64,000 bases of DNA from Hyphomonas sp. L-53-1-40 (GTDB lineage: Bacteria; Pseudomonadota; Alphaproteobacteria; Caulobacterales; Hyphomonadaceae): the NCBI RefSeq assembly GCF_000682775.1, contig NZ_AWFI01000015.1:186001-250000 (forward strand), read 5' to 3'. Shown here in pieces: positions 54,171-62,214 of the stretch. The position numbers were made by a program, and so were the translations under genes. The notes under the pieces were generated by a model. It made no database searches. It saw only the letters and a program-made list of their open reading frames with translations, and had not been told where the DNA came from. Position 1 is the first letter of the stretch, and every line of letters begins with the position of its first letter.

Positions 54171-55118
54171 ATGACCGAACCCGTCTTCAACAAGATCGCC
54201 ATCATTGGCGCTGGCCTCATCGGCGCGTCCATTGCGAGGGCGGCTGTGGAGTATGGCGCGGCTGGGACTGTGAGCCTTTATGATTCCAGTGAAGATGTGC
54301 GCCAGCGCGCCGCCGGAATTGCGCTAGGTGACGTCGCGGACAATCTTGCTACTGCCGTGGCAGAGGCAGATTGCGTGTTCCTGTGTGTCCCCGTCGGCGC
54401 TTTGCAGGCCGTTGCTGCGGACGCTGTACCGCTGATGAAGGCGGGAGCCGTTCTGACTGATGTGGGCTCAGTGAAAGGCCAAGCCACCGAAGCGCTTGCG
54501 GCCGCCGCCGATGGCCGCGTGCACATTATCCCGGGCCACCCCATTGCCGGTACGGAGCAATCCGGTCCGGAGGCGGGCTTTCCGACCCTGTTCCAGAATG
54601 CCTGGCACATTCTGACACCCCTGGCAGACGGGGATGACAATTACGGCGCCGCTGTATCGATGCTGGAGGCGTTCTGGACGCAACTTGGCGCAACGGTTGA
54701 AACGATGGACGCAGCGCGACACGACCGCGTACTCGCGATCACTTCGCACCTGCCACACCTGATTGCGTTCAATATTGTTGCAACCGCGTTCGACATGGAG
54801 ACTGTCGAGCAGGGCGAGGTCGTGAAGTATTCTGCTGGTGGTTTCAGGGATTTCACCCGTATCGCCGCCTCTGACCCTGTCATGTGGCGCGATGTTTTTC
54901 TGAACAACAAGGACGCCGTGCTTGAGTGCCTTGGCCGGTTTTCCGAGGATCTTGCCGCGCTGCAACGAGCCATCCGCTGGGGCGACGGCGAGATGCTTTT
55001 CAACGAGTTCAATCGCGCCCGTTCAATCCGCAAAGCCATCATTGATGCGGGCCAGGATTCTGGGGCGATTAACTTCGGGCGGAACTTGCCCAAGGGAGAT
55101 GAGGATGAAGGCGCTTGA
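54171..55118 (+). CDS. tyrA: Prephenate / arogenate dehydrogenase
   Basis: A 315-residue oxidoreductase of tyrosine synthesis: N-terminal Rossmann fold (IAIIGAGLIGASIARAA), VFLCVPVGAL, TDVGSVKG, the substrate-binding HPIAGTEQSG and the histidine-containing AITSHLPHLIAFN. The all-helical C-terminal dimerisation domain has AGGFRDFTRIAASDPVMW. It is the monofunctional NAD-dependent form (no chorismate mutase or ACT domain). In alphaproteobacteria it may be a cyclohexadienyl dehydrogenase, called tyrC by some. Its end overlaps the broken DUF2164 gene by 14 bases. Confidence 0.93.
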   Translation: MTEPVFNKIAIIGAGLIGASIARAAVEYGAAGTVSLYDSSEDVRQRAAGIALGDVADNLATAVAEADCVFLCVPVGALQAVAADAVPLMKAGAVLTDVGSVKGQATEALAAAADGRVHIIPGHPIAGTEQSGPEAGFPTLFQNAWHILTPLADGDDNYGAAVSMLEAFWTQLGATVETMDAARHDRVLAITSHLPHLIAFNIVATAFDMETVEQGEVVKYSAGGFRDFTRIAASDPVMWRDVFLNNKDAVLECLGRFSEDLAALQRAIRWGDGEMLFNEFNRARSIRKAIIDAGQDSGAINFGRNLPKGDEDEGA

Positions 55119-55344
55119 ACTGACCGAGGAGCGCCGCGCGACGCTGCGTGGCCATTTGTAGACGCTGTTTGCAACCGAATTTGACGAGCGCCTCAGCGAC
55201 TTTCGGGCAGATGACATCGTCGACTTGATGCTTAAGACACTCGGCCCGGCCGTCTACAATCAGGCTGTCGCGGATGTCCGCGCTCACCTGCAGGGCAAAC
55301 TTGAGGACCTAGACGGTGAAGTCTGGGTCGAGGATGCTGGCTGA
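55105..55344 (+). pseudogene. DUF2164 gene interrupted by an in-frame TAG
   Basis: Reading from ATG 55105 gives MKALELTEERRATLRGHL, then TAG at 55159-55161, then TLFATEFDERLSDFRADDIV and onward through LGPAVYNQAVADVRAHLQGK and LDGEVWVEDAG to a TGA at 55342-55344. The whole 79-codon reading aligns with the DUF2164 family (consensus around GPYFYNRGLxDA and the C-terminal KLDxL). The stop falls exactly where homologues usually have Gln (CAG), so one C-to-T change explains it. Downstream no good start exists. It may be a true pseudogene, a sequencing error, or readthrough. The ATG follows GGGAGATGAGG. Confidence 0.82.
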
Positions 55345-55403
55345 CATGATGCTCACGCGCTTGTGTGTCGTACGAGACTGAACCTTTCGGTATGGTCCCG
55401 CGT

Positions 55404-55937
55404 ATGAACCGCATGACCCACACAATTTCCCGACGCTCGCTGCTCCTGTCCGGCGCCGCTTCACTGGGCCTTGCCGCCTGTTCCATCAATTCGACATCGG
55501 AAGCAGCAGACGCTGAAAACGCCGATAATGAGGAGCAATATGCTGATTCCGAATGGCGCCAGCTCACCGATGATGACTGGCGCGCGCGCCTGAGCGCGGC
55601 CGCCTACGGCGTTATGCGGGAAGAGGGTACCGAGCGTCCCTTTACATCGGACCTGAACAAGGAGGCCCGCACAGGTACCTATCATTGCGCCGGGTGTGAC
55701 CTCGCCCTGTTTTCATCGGACACCAAATTCGATTCCGGCACAGGCTGGCCGAGCTTCTATGATGTTTTGCCGGGTGCCATGGGAACCAAACCCGATCGCA
55801 AGCTGATTTATGTGCGCACGGAATATCACTGCGCCCAATGCCTTGGCCATCAGGGGCATGTATTCGAGGATGGGCCGAATCCGACCGGCTTGCGGTATTG
55901 CAACAATGGCGTTGCGCTGACCTTCAAGCCGGCCTGA
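55404..55937 (+). CDS. msrB: Peptide-methionine (R)-S-oxide reductase, exported lipoprotein form
   Basis: A 177-residue protein. The MsrB domain (about 50-177) has two zinc CXXC pairs (HCAGCDLALF, HCAQCLGHQGHVF), GTGWPSFYD, and the catalytic cysteine in LRYCNNGVALTF. The N-terminus has a twin-arginine signal SRRSLLLSGAASLGLAAC, ending in a lipobox, so the enzyme is likely Tat-exported and lipid-anchored. This is uncommon, as MsrB is usually cytoplasmic. The start is uncertain: ATG 55392, 55404 (chosen) or 55413 are all close to the Tat motif. Confidence 0.9.
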   Translation: MNRMTHTISRRSLLLSGAASLGLAACSINSTSEAADAENADNEEQYADSEWRQLTDDDWRARLSAAAYGVMREEGTERPFTSDLNKEARTGTYHCAGCDLALFSSDTKFDSGTGWPSFYDVLPGAMGTKPDRKLIYVRTEYHCAQCLGHQGHVFEDGPNPTGLRYCNNGVALTFKPA

Positions 55938-55944
55938 TCGCGGA

Positions 55945-57228
55945 TCACTCGATGATTTCCATGCCTTCGGGGATAACGAATGGCGTGGTGGCGACGCCGA
56001 CATTTCCGGCTTCAACTACCTCACCGGGGCCACCTTCCCGGCGCTCATAAGCCTGAGCCAGCGAGAGATATGGCGGGACGTGAACCCAGCCTGCACCACC
56101 ATCATTTTGCGTGATCTCGAAATGAAGGTGGAACGTTGTGGGCGTGCCGCCGAAATCATTCGAGACATACCCGATATGCTGTCCGGCCTCGACTGGGTCA
56201 CCCGCCTTCACCTGCAGCTTGTCCATGTTCATGTGCATGTATTTGAAGATACGTCCGCCTGCGCGCAGGTTCACGCTGTAGGTGCCAACGTGCGAGATGA
56301 CACCATCAGATACCGCGACAACCTTGTGGAGGGTGCGATCAGTGGCAGCAGTTCTGCGCAGCGTGTTGCATTCTTGGGGCGTGCCGACCCGAATATCCTG
56401 GCCTTGGTGGACCTTGGGTTGGGGGCAGTAGGGAGAGGTCCGATTGGCGCTGCGTACTTCGCAAAAATTGTCCCGCCATGGATAGGCGTAGTTACGGGAA
56501 TCGCACTGGTCGCCCCCCGCTACACCACCGCCAAAGCTGAACACTTGAGACTGCAGATAGGTTGGTGCATCCGCGATAGGAAATACAAGGTCAGGTGCGT
56601 ATGCAATCTGCTCCGGTGCACCTTGGCCTGAGCCAGGCAGAAGCGCTCCCGCTTCAAAATAGCTGAAGGTCGGTTCGACCGGCGCAACCGGGTCGGGCAG
56701 GCTGTCAGCGCCGTCACCATCATCACTGACATCTTCAACCGGAATGTCCGTGTCATCAAGCGTGTCGCCAGGTGTTTCGGTATCCGTGTCCATATTGGTG
56801 TCAGCATCCGTTTCAGGATCGGTATCCTGGTCCGGAGCGTTATCATCCTCTGGAGGTGTAACGGGATCGGTCTCTGGTGTATCGGCGTCGGGAACTTCGT
56901 CGGTGGGGGTATCAACGTCAGTCGGATCGGTGGCGGGGGTATCCGCATCTATCGGATCACGTCCGTCCTCAACATCATCCGTGCCAGGAAAATCAACCGA
57001 GTCTTCCGCATCATCCACGGGGGTGGCTGGTGTGTCCTCACCGTCTGCCCCATAGGGGTTGTCGACCGGCGCAGATGGCGGCGGAGGACCGGGTGCGCCG
57101 GGCGGCACAGCAGGTCCTGCATCCGGCGTTGTCGGACTTGGACCACCGTCTCCCGGAAATCTGACAAAGTCGCAGGCGGACAGCATCAGGGCTGCGCTCG
57201 CCAGCAGCAGCAATCGTGTTGGTTTCAT
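55945..57228 (-). CDS. M23 family peptidoglycan endopeptidase, lipoprotein
   Basis: A 427-residue lipoprotein: lipobox LMLSAC followed by Asp at +2, a Pro-rich and then strongly Asp/Thr/Pro/Glu-rich linker (about 30-175) and a C-terminal M23 domain (about 240-400). Active-site residues are intact: His274 and Asp278 in VHQGQD, His332 in YMHM, and HLHFE with His367 and His369. So it should be an active zinc endopeptidase. The ATG at 57228 overlaps the preceding stop by one base (TGATG). It is the last gene of the operon running from 60729. Confidence 0.9.
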   Translation of the reverse strand: MKPTRLLLLASAALMLSACDFVRFPGDGGPSPTTPDAGPAVPPGAPGPPPPSAPVDNPYGADGEDTPATPVDDAEDSVDFPGTDDVEDGRDPIDADTPATDPTDVDTPTDEVPDADTPETDPVTPPEDDNAPDQDTDPETDADTNMDTDTETPGDTLDDTDIPVEDVSDDGDGADSLPDPVAPVEPTFSYFEAGALLPGSGQGAPEQIAYAPDLVFPIADAPTYLQSQVFSFGGGVAGGDQCDSRNYAYPWRDNFCEVRSANRTSPYCPQPKVHQGQDIRVGTPQECNTLRRTAATDRTLHKVVAVSDGVISHVGTYSVNLRAGGRIFKYMHMNMDKLQVKAGDPVEAGQHIGYVSNDFGGTPTTFHLHFEITQNDGGAGWVHVPPYLSLAQAYERREGGPGEVVEAGNVGVATTPFVIPEGMEIIE

Positions 57229-57872
57229 CAACGCGTCCCCGCAATTACTAGCTTGTTGGTCACATCGAGAGCTTCTTGCTCCGTGATGCAGTCGGCTTCA
57301 CCTCCCTTAATGGATTTGCATTCAAATTCCACGAGGTAGTCTGCGCCATAACGAGAGAACGAGACTTGTGCTCCACTCATCGTTGGCGTGTAGGTCAGGA
57401 CGGGCGTATCGTCTTGGGCATTGGTGGTATCAACTCCAATGACTTCATTCGTGCCATTGACGACAATGTCATAGTCTATGCCGGGATAGGCAGCGAAATA
57501 GCCGTCCGACATGGGTTGAAAGCGGATGCCACTCTCCGCGCCCTGTGGCACGACGATACCCGTCGGAAGCAAGACCGGTACGGGCGGCGCGGTGCCGCCG
57601 GATTCCACCTGGAAACTCGTCTCGCGCTGCTCGCTGGGTGTGGCAGCAAGATCTGCTCGTGCAGCGTCCCAGTCGATTGTTGCAGTGCTGGCGACCATCA
57701 CCGGACCGTCAGGTTGATCTGGAACGAGCGTAGCTTCTTCTGCAGGAGCAATTTCCGGCTCTTGGGTTTCAACCGGTGCTGGTTCGTCGCGGTCTCTCGC
57801 AATCAGGAAGTCGCATGCGGTAAGCGAGAGCGCGCACCCACCGACAATCAGGATGGTACGGATAGATGTCAT
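57228..57872 (-). CDS. Lipoprotein of unknown function
   Basis: A 214-residue protein with lipobox SLTAC then Asp at +2 (CDFLIA). A Pro/Glu/Ala-rich spacer (about 28-60) and a mature domain follow (about 100-214: VPVLLPTGIVVPQGAESG, GYFAAYPGIDYDIVVNG, VSFSRYGADYLVEFECKS). The two late cysteines (ECKS and DCIT) may form a disulfide. The family is not recognised. It overlaps both neighbours by 4 and 1 bases, tying it to the S8/M23 operon. Confidence 0.8.
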   Translation of the reverse strand: MTSIRTILIVGGCALSLTACDFLIARDRDEPAPVETQEPEIAPAEEATLVPDQPDGPVMVASTATIDWDAARADLAATPSEQRETSFQVESGGTAPPVPVLLPTGIVVPQGAESGIRFQPMSDGYFAAYPGIDYDIVVNGTNEVIGVDTTNAQDDTPVLTYTPTMSGAQVSFSRYGADYLVEFECKSIKGGEADCITEQEALDVTNKLVIAGTR

Positions 57873-58435
57873 TTGCGTTTGTCCTCTCCGGGATGAGCTA
57901 CGAAGTCAGGGTCTGCATAAGCGACGCCATCAATTGACAATATCTGTTGGCGGATTTCTTCAATTCGCCCGCGTGTCGCCTCAACACCAGCAGGTAGTTG
58001 GTACACCAGATTGATTTCGCCGGAATAGCTGGCGCCCACGAGACGGAAATCTTTCAGGATGGGGATGTCGTCGACGAGATCGGCATATGCCGCATCGGCA
58101 GTCTCGCGATTGCGTTTGAAATTACGCGCAATCGTATCAACTTCAGACCGCCCCTTGAGGCGGACGATAAAGGTGACTTCCGCACCGCTCGAACTGGTCG
58201 AGCTGCCTTCGCTGACGGCAGCGGGCTTGACCTGTTCTACACCCACGGTGCCGATTGGCGGACGTGGGTCGGTCGCCGCTTGTGTCGCGGGGCTGTCCTG
58301 TTCAGGGCGTGAGTGGGAGCTATTGCGGTCATCACTCCCCACGATAACCAACCCCACCGCGCTGGCCAGCAGGGTGACCCCTGCAAGGCCAAGGGGCCCG
58401 CCGAGATGGACGGGGGAAGGGCGCCGTTTTGGCAT
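57869..58435 (-). CDS. Membrane-anchored protein with a subtilisin-propeptide-like (I9-type) domain
   Basis: A 188-residue protein with one membrane helix (about 14-33), a disordered linker and a C-terminal domain (about 85-178). That domain ends in SIDGVAYADPDFV, which resembles the last strand of subtilisin propeptides and inhibitor I9 domains (consensus GVxYVEPD). The rest (VTFIVRLKGRSEVDTIARNF) fits the first strand and helix. It lies directly after the S8 protease and overlaps it by one base (TGATG), so it may chaperone or inhibit that protease in trans. This is inference. Confidence 0.75.
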   Translation of the reverse strand: MPKRRPSPVHLGGPLGLAGVTLLASAVGLVIVGSDDRNSSHSRPEQDSPATQAATDPRPPIGTVGVEQVKPAAVSEGSSTSSSGAEVTFIVRLKGRSEVDTIARNFKRNRETADAAYADLVDDIPILKDFRLVGASYSGEINLVYQLPAGVEATRGRIEEIRQQILSIDGVAYADPDFVAHPGEDKRK

Positions 58436-60729
58436 CAGTCTCCGCCGCCGCCGGTCGGCCGTTCCGGCACCATGGCGAGGTCGAGTAAGCCTTGACCGCA
58501 TGGACGTGTGCACATGTCGGGGCTGCCCTCAATGGGTGTGGTACCCGGGTAGAGTGCACATGAGCCAGAGCATTGCATCGCAGATCGCGGGCTGGATGCA
58601 GCGAGCAGGGTGGCTTTCAGCTCTTCCGGCGTGGCGTCAGGATCGCGTGCCTTGAGGAGGGCAAGTGCTGCTGAGACGTGCGGCGCTGCCATCGATGTGC
58701 CCTGTTCGAAAGCGTAGAAGCAGTCTTCGACGGCTTCACCCGTGACCGGGTCATAGCAATTCGTCGCGGCTTTGGTGGACAGGACCCCATCTGGACGACC
58801 GTCTCCATTGTCGTCCCGTGTCAGGTCTCCGCCAGGGGCGAGGAGGTCCACTTCCGGTCCGAAATTGGAATAGGGGGCTATATGTCCCCGGGCATCGCCG
58901 GCGGCGACCGTGATCACATTCGCGCAGCCACCCGGCGCATAATACTGCGTCGCAACGCGGGCATTGCCAGCTGCCGAGACGACCAGCACACCACGCTCGG
59001 TGACGGAATCGATCGCATCCTGCAGCGATGCAGGACAGTATTCGAACAGCCCGATGGAGAGGTTGATTACGTCAGCCGGATTGTCGTTCCAGATCTCGTT
59101 GCCTTCCGCATCCTCGGCCGGGATCAGGCCACCTGCCCAGCGGATGGCATCATTGATGTCGGAGAGACGCCCGCCACATTTGCCGAGCGCTCGTACAGGA
59201 ACAATTTTGACATTCCACGCGCCGCCCGCGACACCTGAGGCATTGTTGGTCGCGGCTGCGCCAATCGTTCCCGCCACATGTGTGCCGTGGAATGTGTCTT
59301 CTGCAAATGGGACCGAAGGATCGCAGAGATCACCCGGATCGTTCGGGTCGCCGTCGCGGCCGTCGCCATCATTTCCCATGCGCGGATCGGAGACCATGTC
59401 CCAACCCGGTGCGATGTTGGGGGAATCCTTGATGTCGGGGTGTTCCAGTTGCAGGCCGGTGTCTACAACAGCCACGACAACATCTGCTGATCCTTCTGTG
59501 CCCTGACGGGTCCAGAATTCCTGGAAGCTTGAGCCCCCTACGGACTCGCCTTCGCCTGTACCATTGTTCTGGAAATGCCATTGAAGTTCCCAAAGCGGGT
59601 CATTCGGGGTGATGGTTGTGTCGGTGATGACGTCCGGGGTCACATCGGTTCCGGTGGCCGGTGTGTCGGGGCGTGGTTTACGAGCGAACTGGTTTTCGAA
59701 AATATAGTCTTTCTCGACATACTCGAACTGACCAGACGCTTTCAGGTCTTTCACGATACATTCTGTCGCGAGCACCGGGCTCGACTGAACGGTGACCATA
59801 TCAGGATTGTCTGGGCATTCGAGTTTCGCATCGACGGCGAGGAAATTCTGCATCGTGTTGCGAGGGGATCCGGCTGGCGTGAACCGAGTGGGGCTGCCAC
59901 CATCCTCGCCGATTTGTATGACCATCTGCCCCTCGCGAGACAGGGCCACTTCGCCGCCCATTCCATACTTCGACAATGTGTCCAGCATTACGGAATTGGC
60001 ATCGCGTTGCGCTGTAATGGCGTCACGGCTGATAACAGAGCGACGCGCAAGCTTGCGCGCTGCGGCTTTTTCCTGAACCGGTGCAGATTCCAAAGAACGG
60101 GGATTTAGGGACCGGGTGCGCGCCGTTGGCGAAGGCTCTTTCGCGGCGGTCTGCTCCAGTTGCCTGGATGCCTTGTCAATTTCCTGCAGAGTTTTTTCAC
60201 GTGCTTTTGGATCGAGCTTCACCTTGGGCATGACGCGCGCGGGCTGAACCGACAGGCTGCGTGACGGGGCAGGCGCAGAGGTAATCGGTGCAGGGGCATC
60301 GGACTCTGCAGCAGGGGCACTTTCAGCCTCGACCGGATCGTCGGAAAATTCGTCAAATGCTTCCGGGTTTTCCAGGAAGACTTCATCGTCTTCGACGACC
60401 GCCATGGCTTCAGCAGGCGGGATGTCCCGTGGTTTGGCAATGATCGATCCGACCGCAAACATCGGGCTCGCGCTTGCCGTTTCGAAATTCATGTCATTGC
60501 GCAGCGTACCGGCAATCGCTCGGTCCATGACGTCAGCTGCTTCCAGCGGTTTCGGAGCGTTCGGTTCAACAATGGTCCGACCGCTCAGTTGGTCCATAGT
60601 CGCCTCGGCGAGATCACGAGCGTGTTCGAGCCTTGTGTCTTGCTGGTCGCATGAGGACAGCACGAGCAGGCTGGCCAAAGCAGTTCCGAGCGCGAGGCGG
60701 CCCGGCGTCGATATCAGTTTCCGCAGCAT
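58435..60729 (-). CDS. S8 (subtilisin-like) serine protease, lipoprotein
   Basis: A 764-residue lipoprotein: lipobox LVLSSC with Cys27, then Asp at +2; a long low-complexity N-terminal region (28-240) with a helical part; a propeptide-like region (about 290-345, ending FEYVEKDYIF); and the S8 catalytic domain (about 395-755). Catalytic residues are Asp423 in VVDTGLQL, His484 in FHGTHVAG, Asn589 in SAAGNA and Ser679 in EQGTSMAAP. Calcium-like acidic GNDGDGRDGDPND follows the Asp. Cysteine pairs occur near the C-terminus. First gene of the overlapping operon. Confidence 0.93.
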   Translation of the reverse strand: MLRKLISTPGRLALGTALASLLVLSSCDQQDTRLEHARDLAEATMDQLSGRTIVEPNAPKPLEAADVMDRAIAGTLRNDMNFETASASPMFAVGSIIAKPRDIPPAEAMAVVEDDEVFLENPEAFDEFSDDPVEAESAPAAESDAPAPITSAPAPSRSLSVQPARVMPKVKLDPKAREKTLQEIDKASRQLEQTAAKEPSPTARTRSLNPRSLESAPVQEKAAARKLARRSVISRDAITAQRDANSVMLDTLSKYGMGGEVALSREGQMVIQIGEDGGSPTRFTPAGSPRNTMQNFLAVDAKLECPDNPDMVTVQSSPVLATECIVKDLKASGQFEYVEKDYIFENQFARKPRPDTPATGTDVTPDVITDTTITPNDPLWELQWHFQNNGTGEGESVGGSSFQEFWTRQGTEGSADVVVAVVDTGLQLEHPDIKDSPNIAPGWDMVSDPRMGNDGDGRDGDPNDPGDLCDPSVPFAEDTFHGTHVAGTIGAAATNNASGVAGGAWNVKIVPVRALGKCGGRLSDINDAIRWAGGLIPAEDAEGNEIWNDNPADVINLSIGLFEYCPASLQDAIDSVTERGVLVVSAAGNARVATQYYAPGGCANVITVAAGDARGHIAPYSNFGPEVDLLAPGGDLTRDDNGDGRPDGVLSTKAATNCYDPVTGEAVEDCFYAFEQGTSMAAPHVSAALALLKARDPDATPEELKATLLAASSPRSAMQCSGSCALYPGTTPIEGSPDMCTRPCGQGLLDLAMVPERPTGGGGD

Positions 60730-60927
60730 GTGAGATATCCCCGTGTGTTTCCCAAGATACTCCCAGCTCCTTAGATTAACCCTTTAGCAAGATTATGACG
60801 AGGGTGGGGCATTGTCCAATGCAAACGCTTTTCAACCTGACACTTGTTGACGTGAAATCGGAAGCCCGGCTGCCCTTACGGCACCATTTTCTTGTTGCTG
60901 GACATTTCCAGAAGACCGGCCGATGAC

Positions 60928-62214
60928 ATGAGAATGAGCGAGGGACAGACGATTCCACCAGACGTGTCCAGACCGGACCGGCGCAACGCTTTCTTCCTGT
61001 TGTTCTTCTCATTGATGGCGATCGGGGCTGGCAATACGATGCTGATTGCCGCCGTATTGCCGCCCCTGACGCGAGAGATTGGTCTTCCGGACTGGATGGC
61101 CGGGGCTATCTTTGGATTGTCGGCGCTGTGCTGGTCGTTGATGTCGCCGTTTTGGGGGGGGCGGTCCAACCGCTGGGGAAGGCGGCCTGTCGCCGCCTTG
61201 GGACTGGCAGGATATGGCATCTCCATGCTCCTGCTGTTCCTGACCGGCTGGCTTACCATGACTGGCGTACTGACCGGCACGTTCATGATGTTTGCCTGCC
61301 TTGCCATGTCGCGTTCGATTTTTGGGCTACTGGGCTCTGGCACAAACCCGGCTGCGCAAGCCTATGTTGCCGACCGCACGAGTCAGGCCGAGCGGCAGTC
61401 CGAAATCGCGTTCATCACATCGGGTTTCAGCGTTGGCACGGTGATTGGCCCCGCTTTTGCCGCGGCGCTGGTGGCAACGCTTGGCCTGCTGAGCCCCTTG
61501 CTACTGACGGCGGTTATTGCCTTTACCATGTCGGCCTTGATCTGGTTCCGCCTCCCGGAAGAGCGCGAGCCGGTAACGGATGCGACCCAGTTTGAAGAAA
61601 TTCCCGGTGCGCGGGGTCTTTGGCGATCCGGGCCGGTATTGCCTTTCCTTGTGTTTGCGGTGTGCCTCTCGCTGACAACCGGTGTTTTGACCCAGGTTTT
61701 TGTCTTTTCAGTGATGGATAAGCTGGGTGTTTCCGGGAAGGAAGCGGCGCAATTTACCGGGCCGGCCTTTACCGTTGGCGCACTTGCCGTGCTGCTGGCC
61801 CAGCTGGTGTTGATCCCTCGCCTCAAGCTCAAGAACAAGACGCTCATGTGGGGTGGCTGCCTGCCTTTGCTGGCTGGGGCGCTGCTGATGGTCTTCGCGA
61901 ATGACTATGCAAATCTAATCCTGGCCCAGTTCTGCATTGGCCTCGGGCAGGGGCTCGCGCGGCCAGGATTTTCGAGCGGCGCATCGCTGGCCGTCTCACC
62001 TCAGCTTCAAGGCAATGTCGCAGGTCTCGTAATCTCGGCAAACGGAATGGGTTTCATCATCACGCCATTCTTCGGATTGTTCGTCTATGAGTATGTGAAC
62101 CCGCATCTTCCGTTCATTTTCTGCGCGGGCCTGCTGAGTTTCATGATCCTGTATGCCCGGTTCGGGTTGAAGGATGGCGTCGGCGAACCGGATGAGGAAG
62201 CCGACGCAGTTTGA
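60928..62214 (+). CDS. MFS transporter (TCR/Tet-type 12-helix)
   Basis: A 428-residue membrane protein with 12 predicted helices. The loop 2-3 motif is FWGGRSNRWGRRPV (motif A variant of GxxxDRxGRR). Helix 4-5 has SRSIFGLLGSGTNPAAQAYVAD, and VIGPAF is the antiporter motif C-like stretch. It resembles drug-efflux MFS proteins; substrate is unknown. The start is uncertain between ATG 60928 and 60934. Its stop abuts the convergent MltB-like gene with no gap. Confidence 0.9.
   Translation: MRMSEGQTIPPDVSRPDRRNAFFLLFFSLMAIGAGNTMLIAAVLPPLTREIGLPDWMAGAIFGLSALCWSLMSPFWGGRSNRWGRRPVAALGLAGYGISMLLLFLTGWLTMTGVLTGTFMMFACLAMSRSIFGLLGSGTNPAAQAYVADRTSQAERQSEIAFITSGFSVGTVIGPAFAAALVATLGLLSPLLLTAVIAFTMSALIWFRLPEEREPVTDATQFEEIPGARGLWRSGPVLPFLVFAVCLSLTTGVLTQVFVFSVMDKLGVSGKEAAQFTGPAFTVGALAVLLAQLVLIPRLKLKNKTLMWGGCLPLLAGALLMVFANDYANLILAQFCIGLGQGLARPGFSSGASLAVSPQLQGNVAGLVISANGMGFIITPFFGLFVYEYVNPHLPFIFCAGLLSFMILYARFGLKDGVGEPDEEADAV

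Noticed and set aside
55159-55161. Pyrrolysine or selenocysteine decoding at the DUF2164 stop
   Set aside because: The codon is TAG, not TGA. No recoding element is visible, and the family has glutamine there; a point mutation is the simpler explanation.
29376-60893. A 31.5-kb genomic island bounded by tRNA-Thr repeats
   Set aside because: Although the 3' tRNA end is repeated, the interval holds core genes (thrS, cysS, folE, ctpA, rppH, gloB, tyrA) in typical order and no integrase, so a foreign island is not supported.
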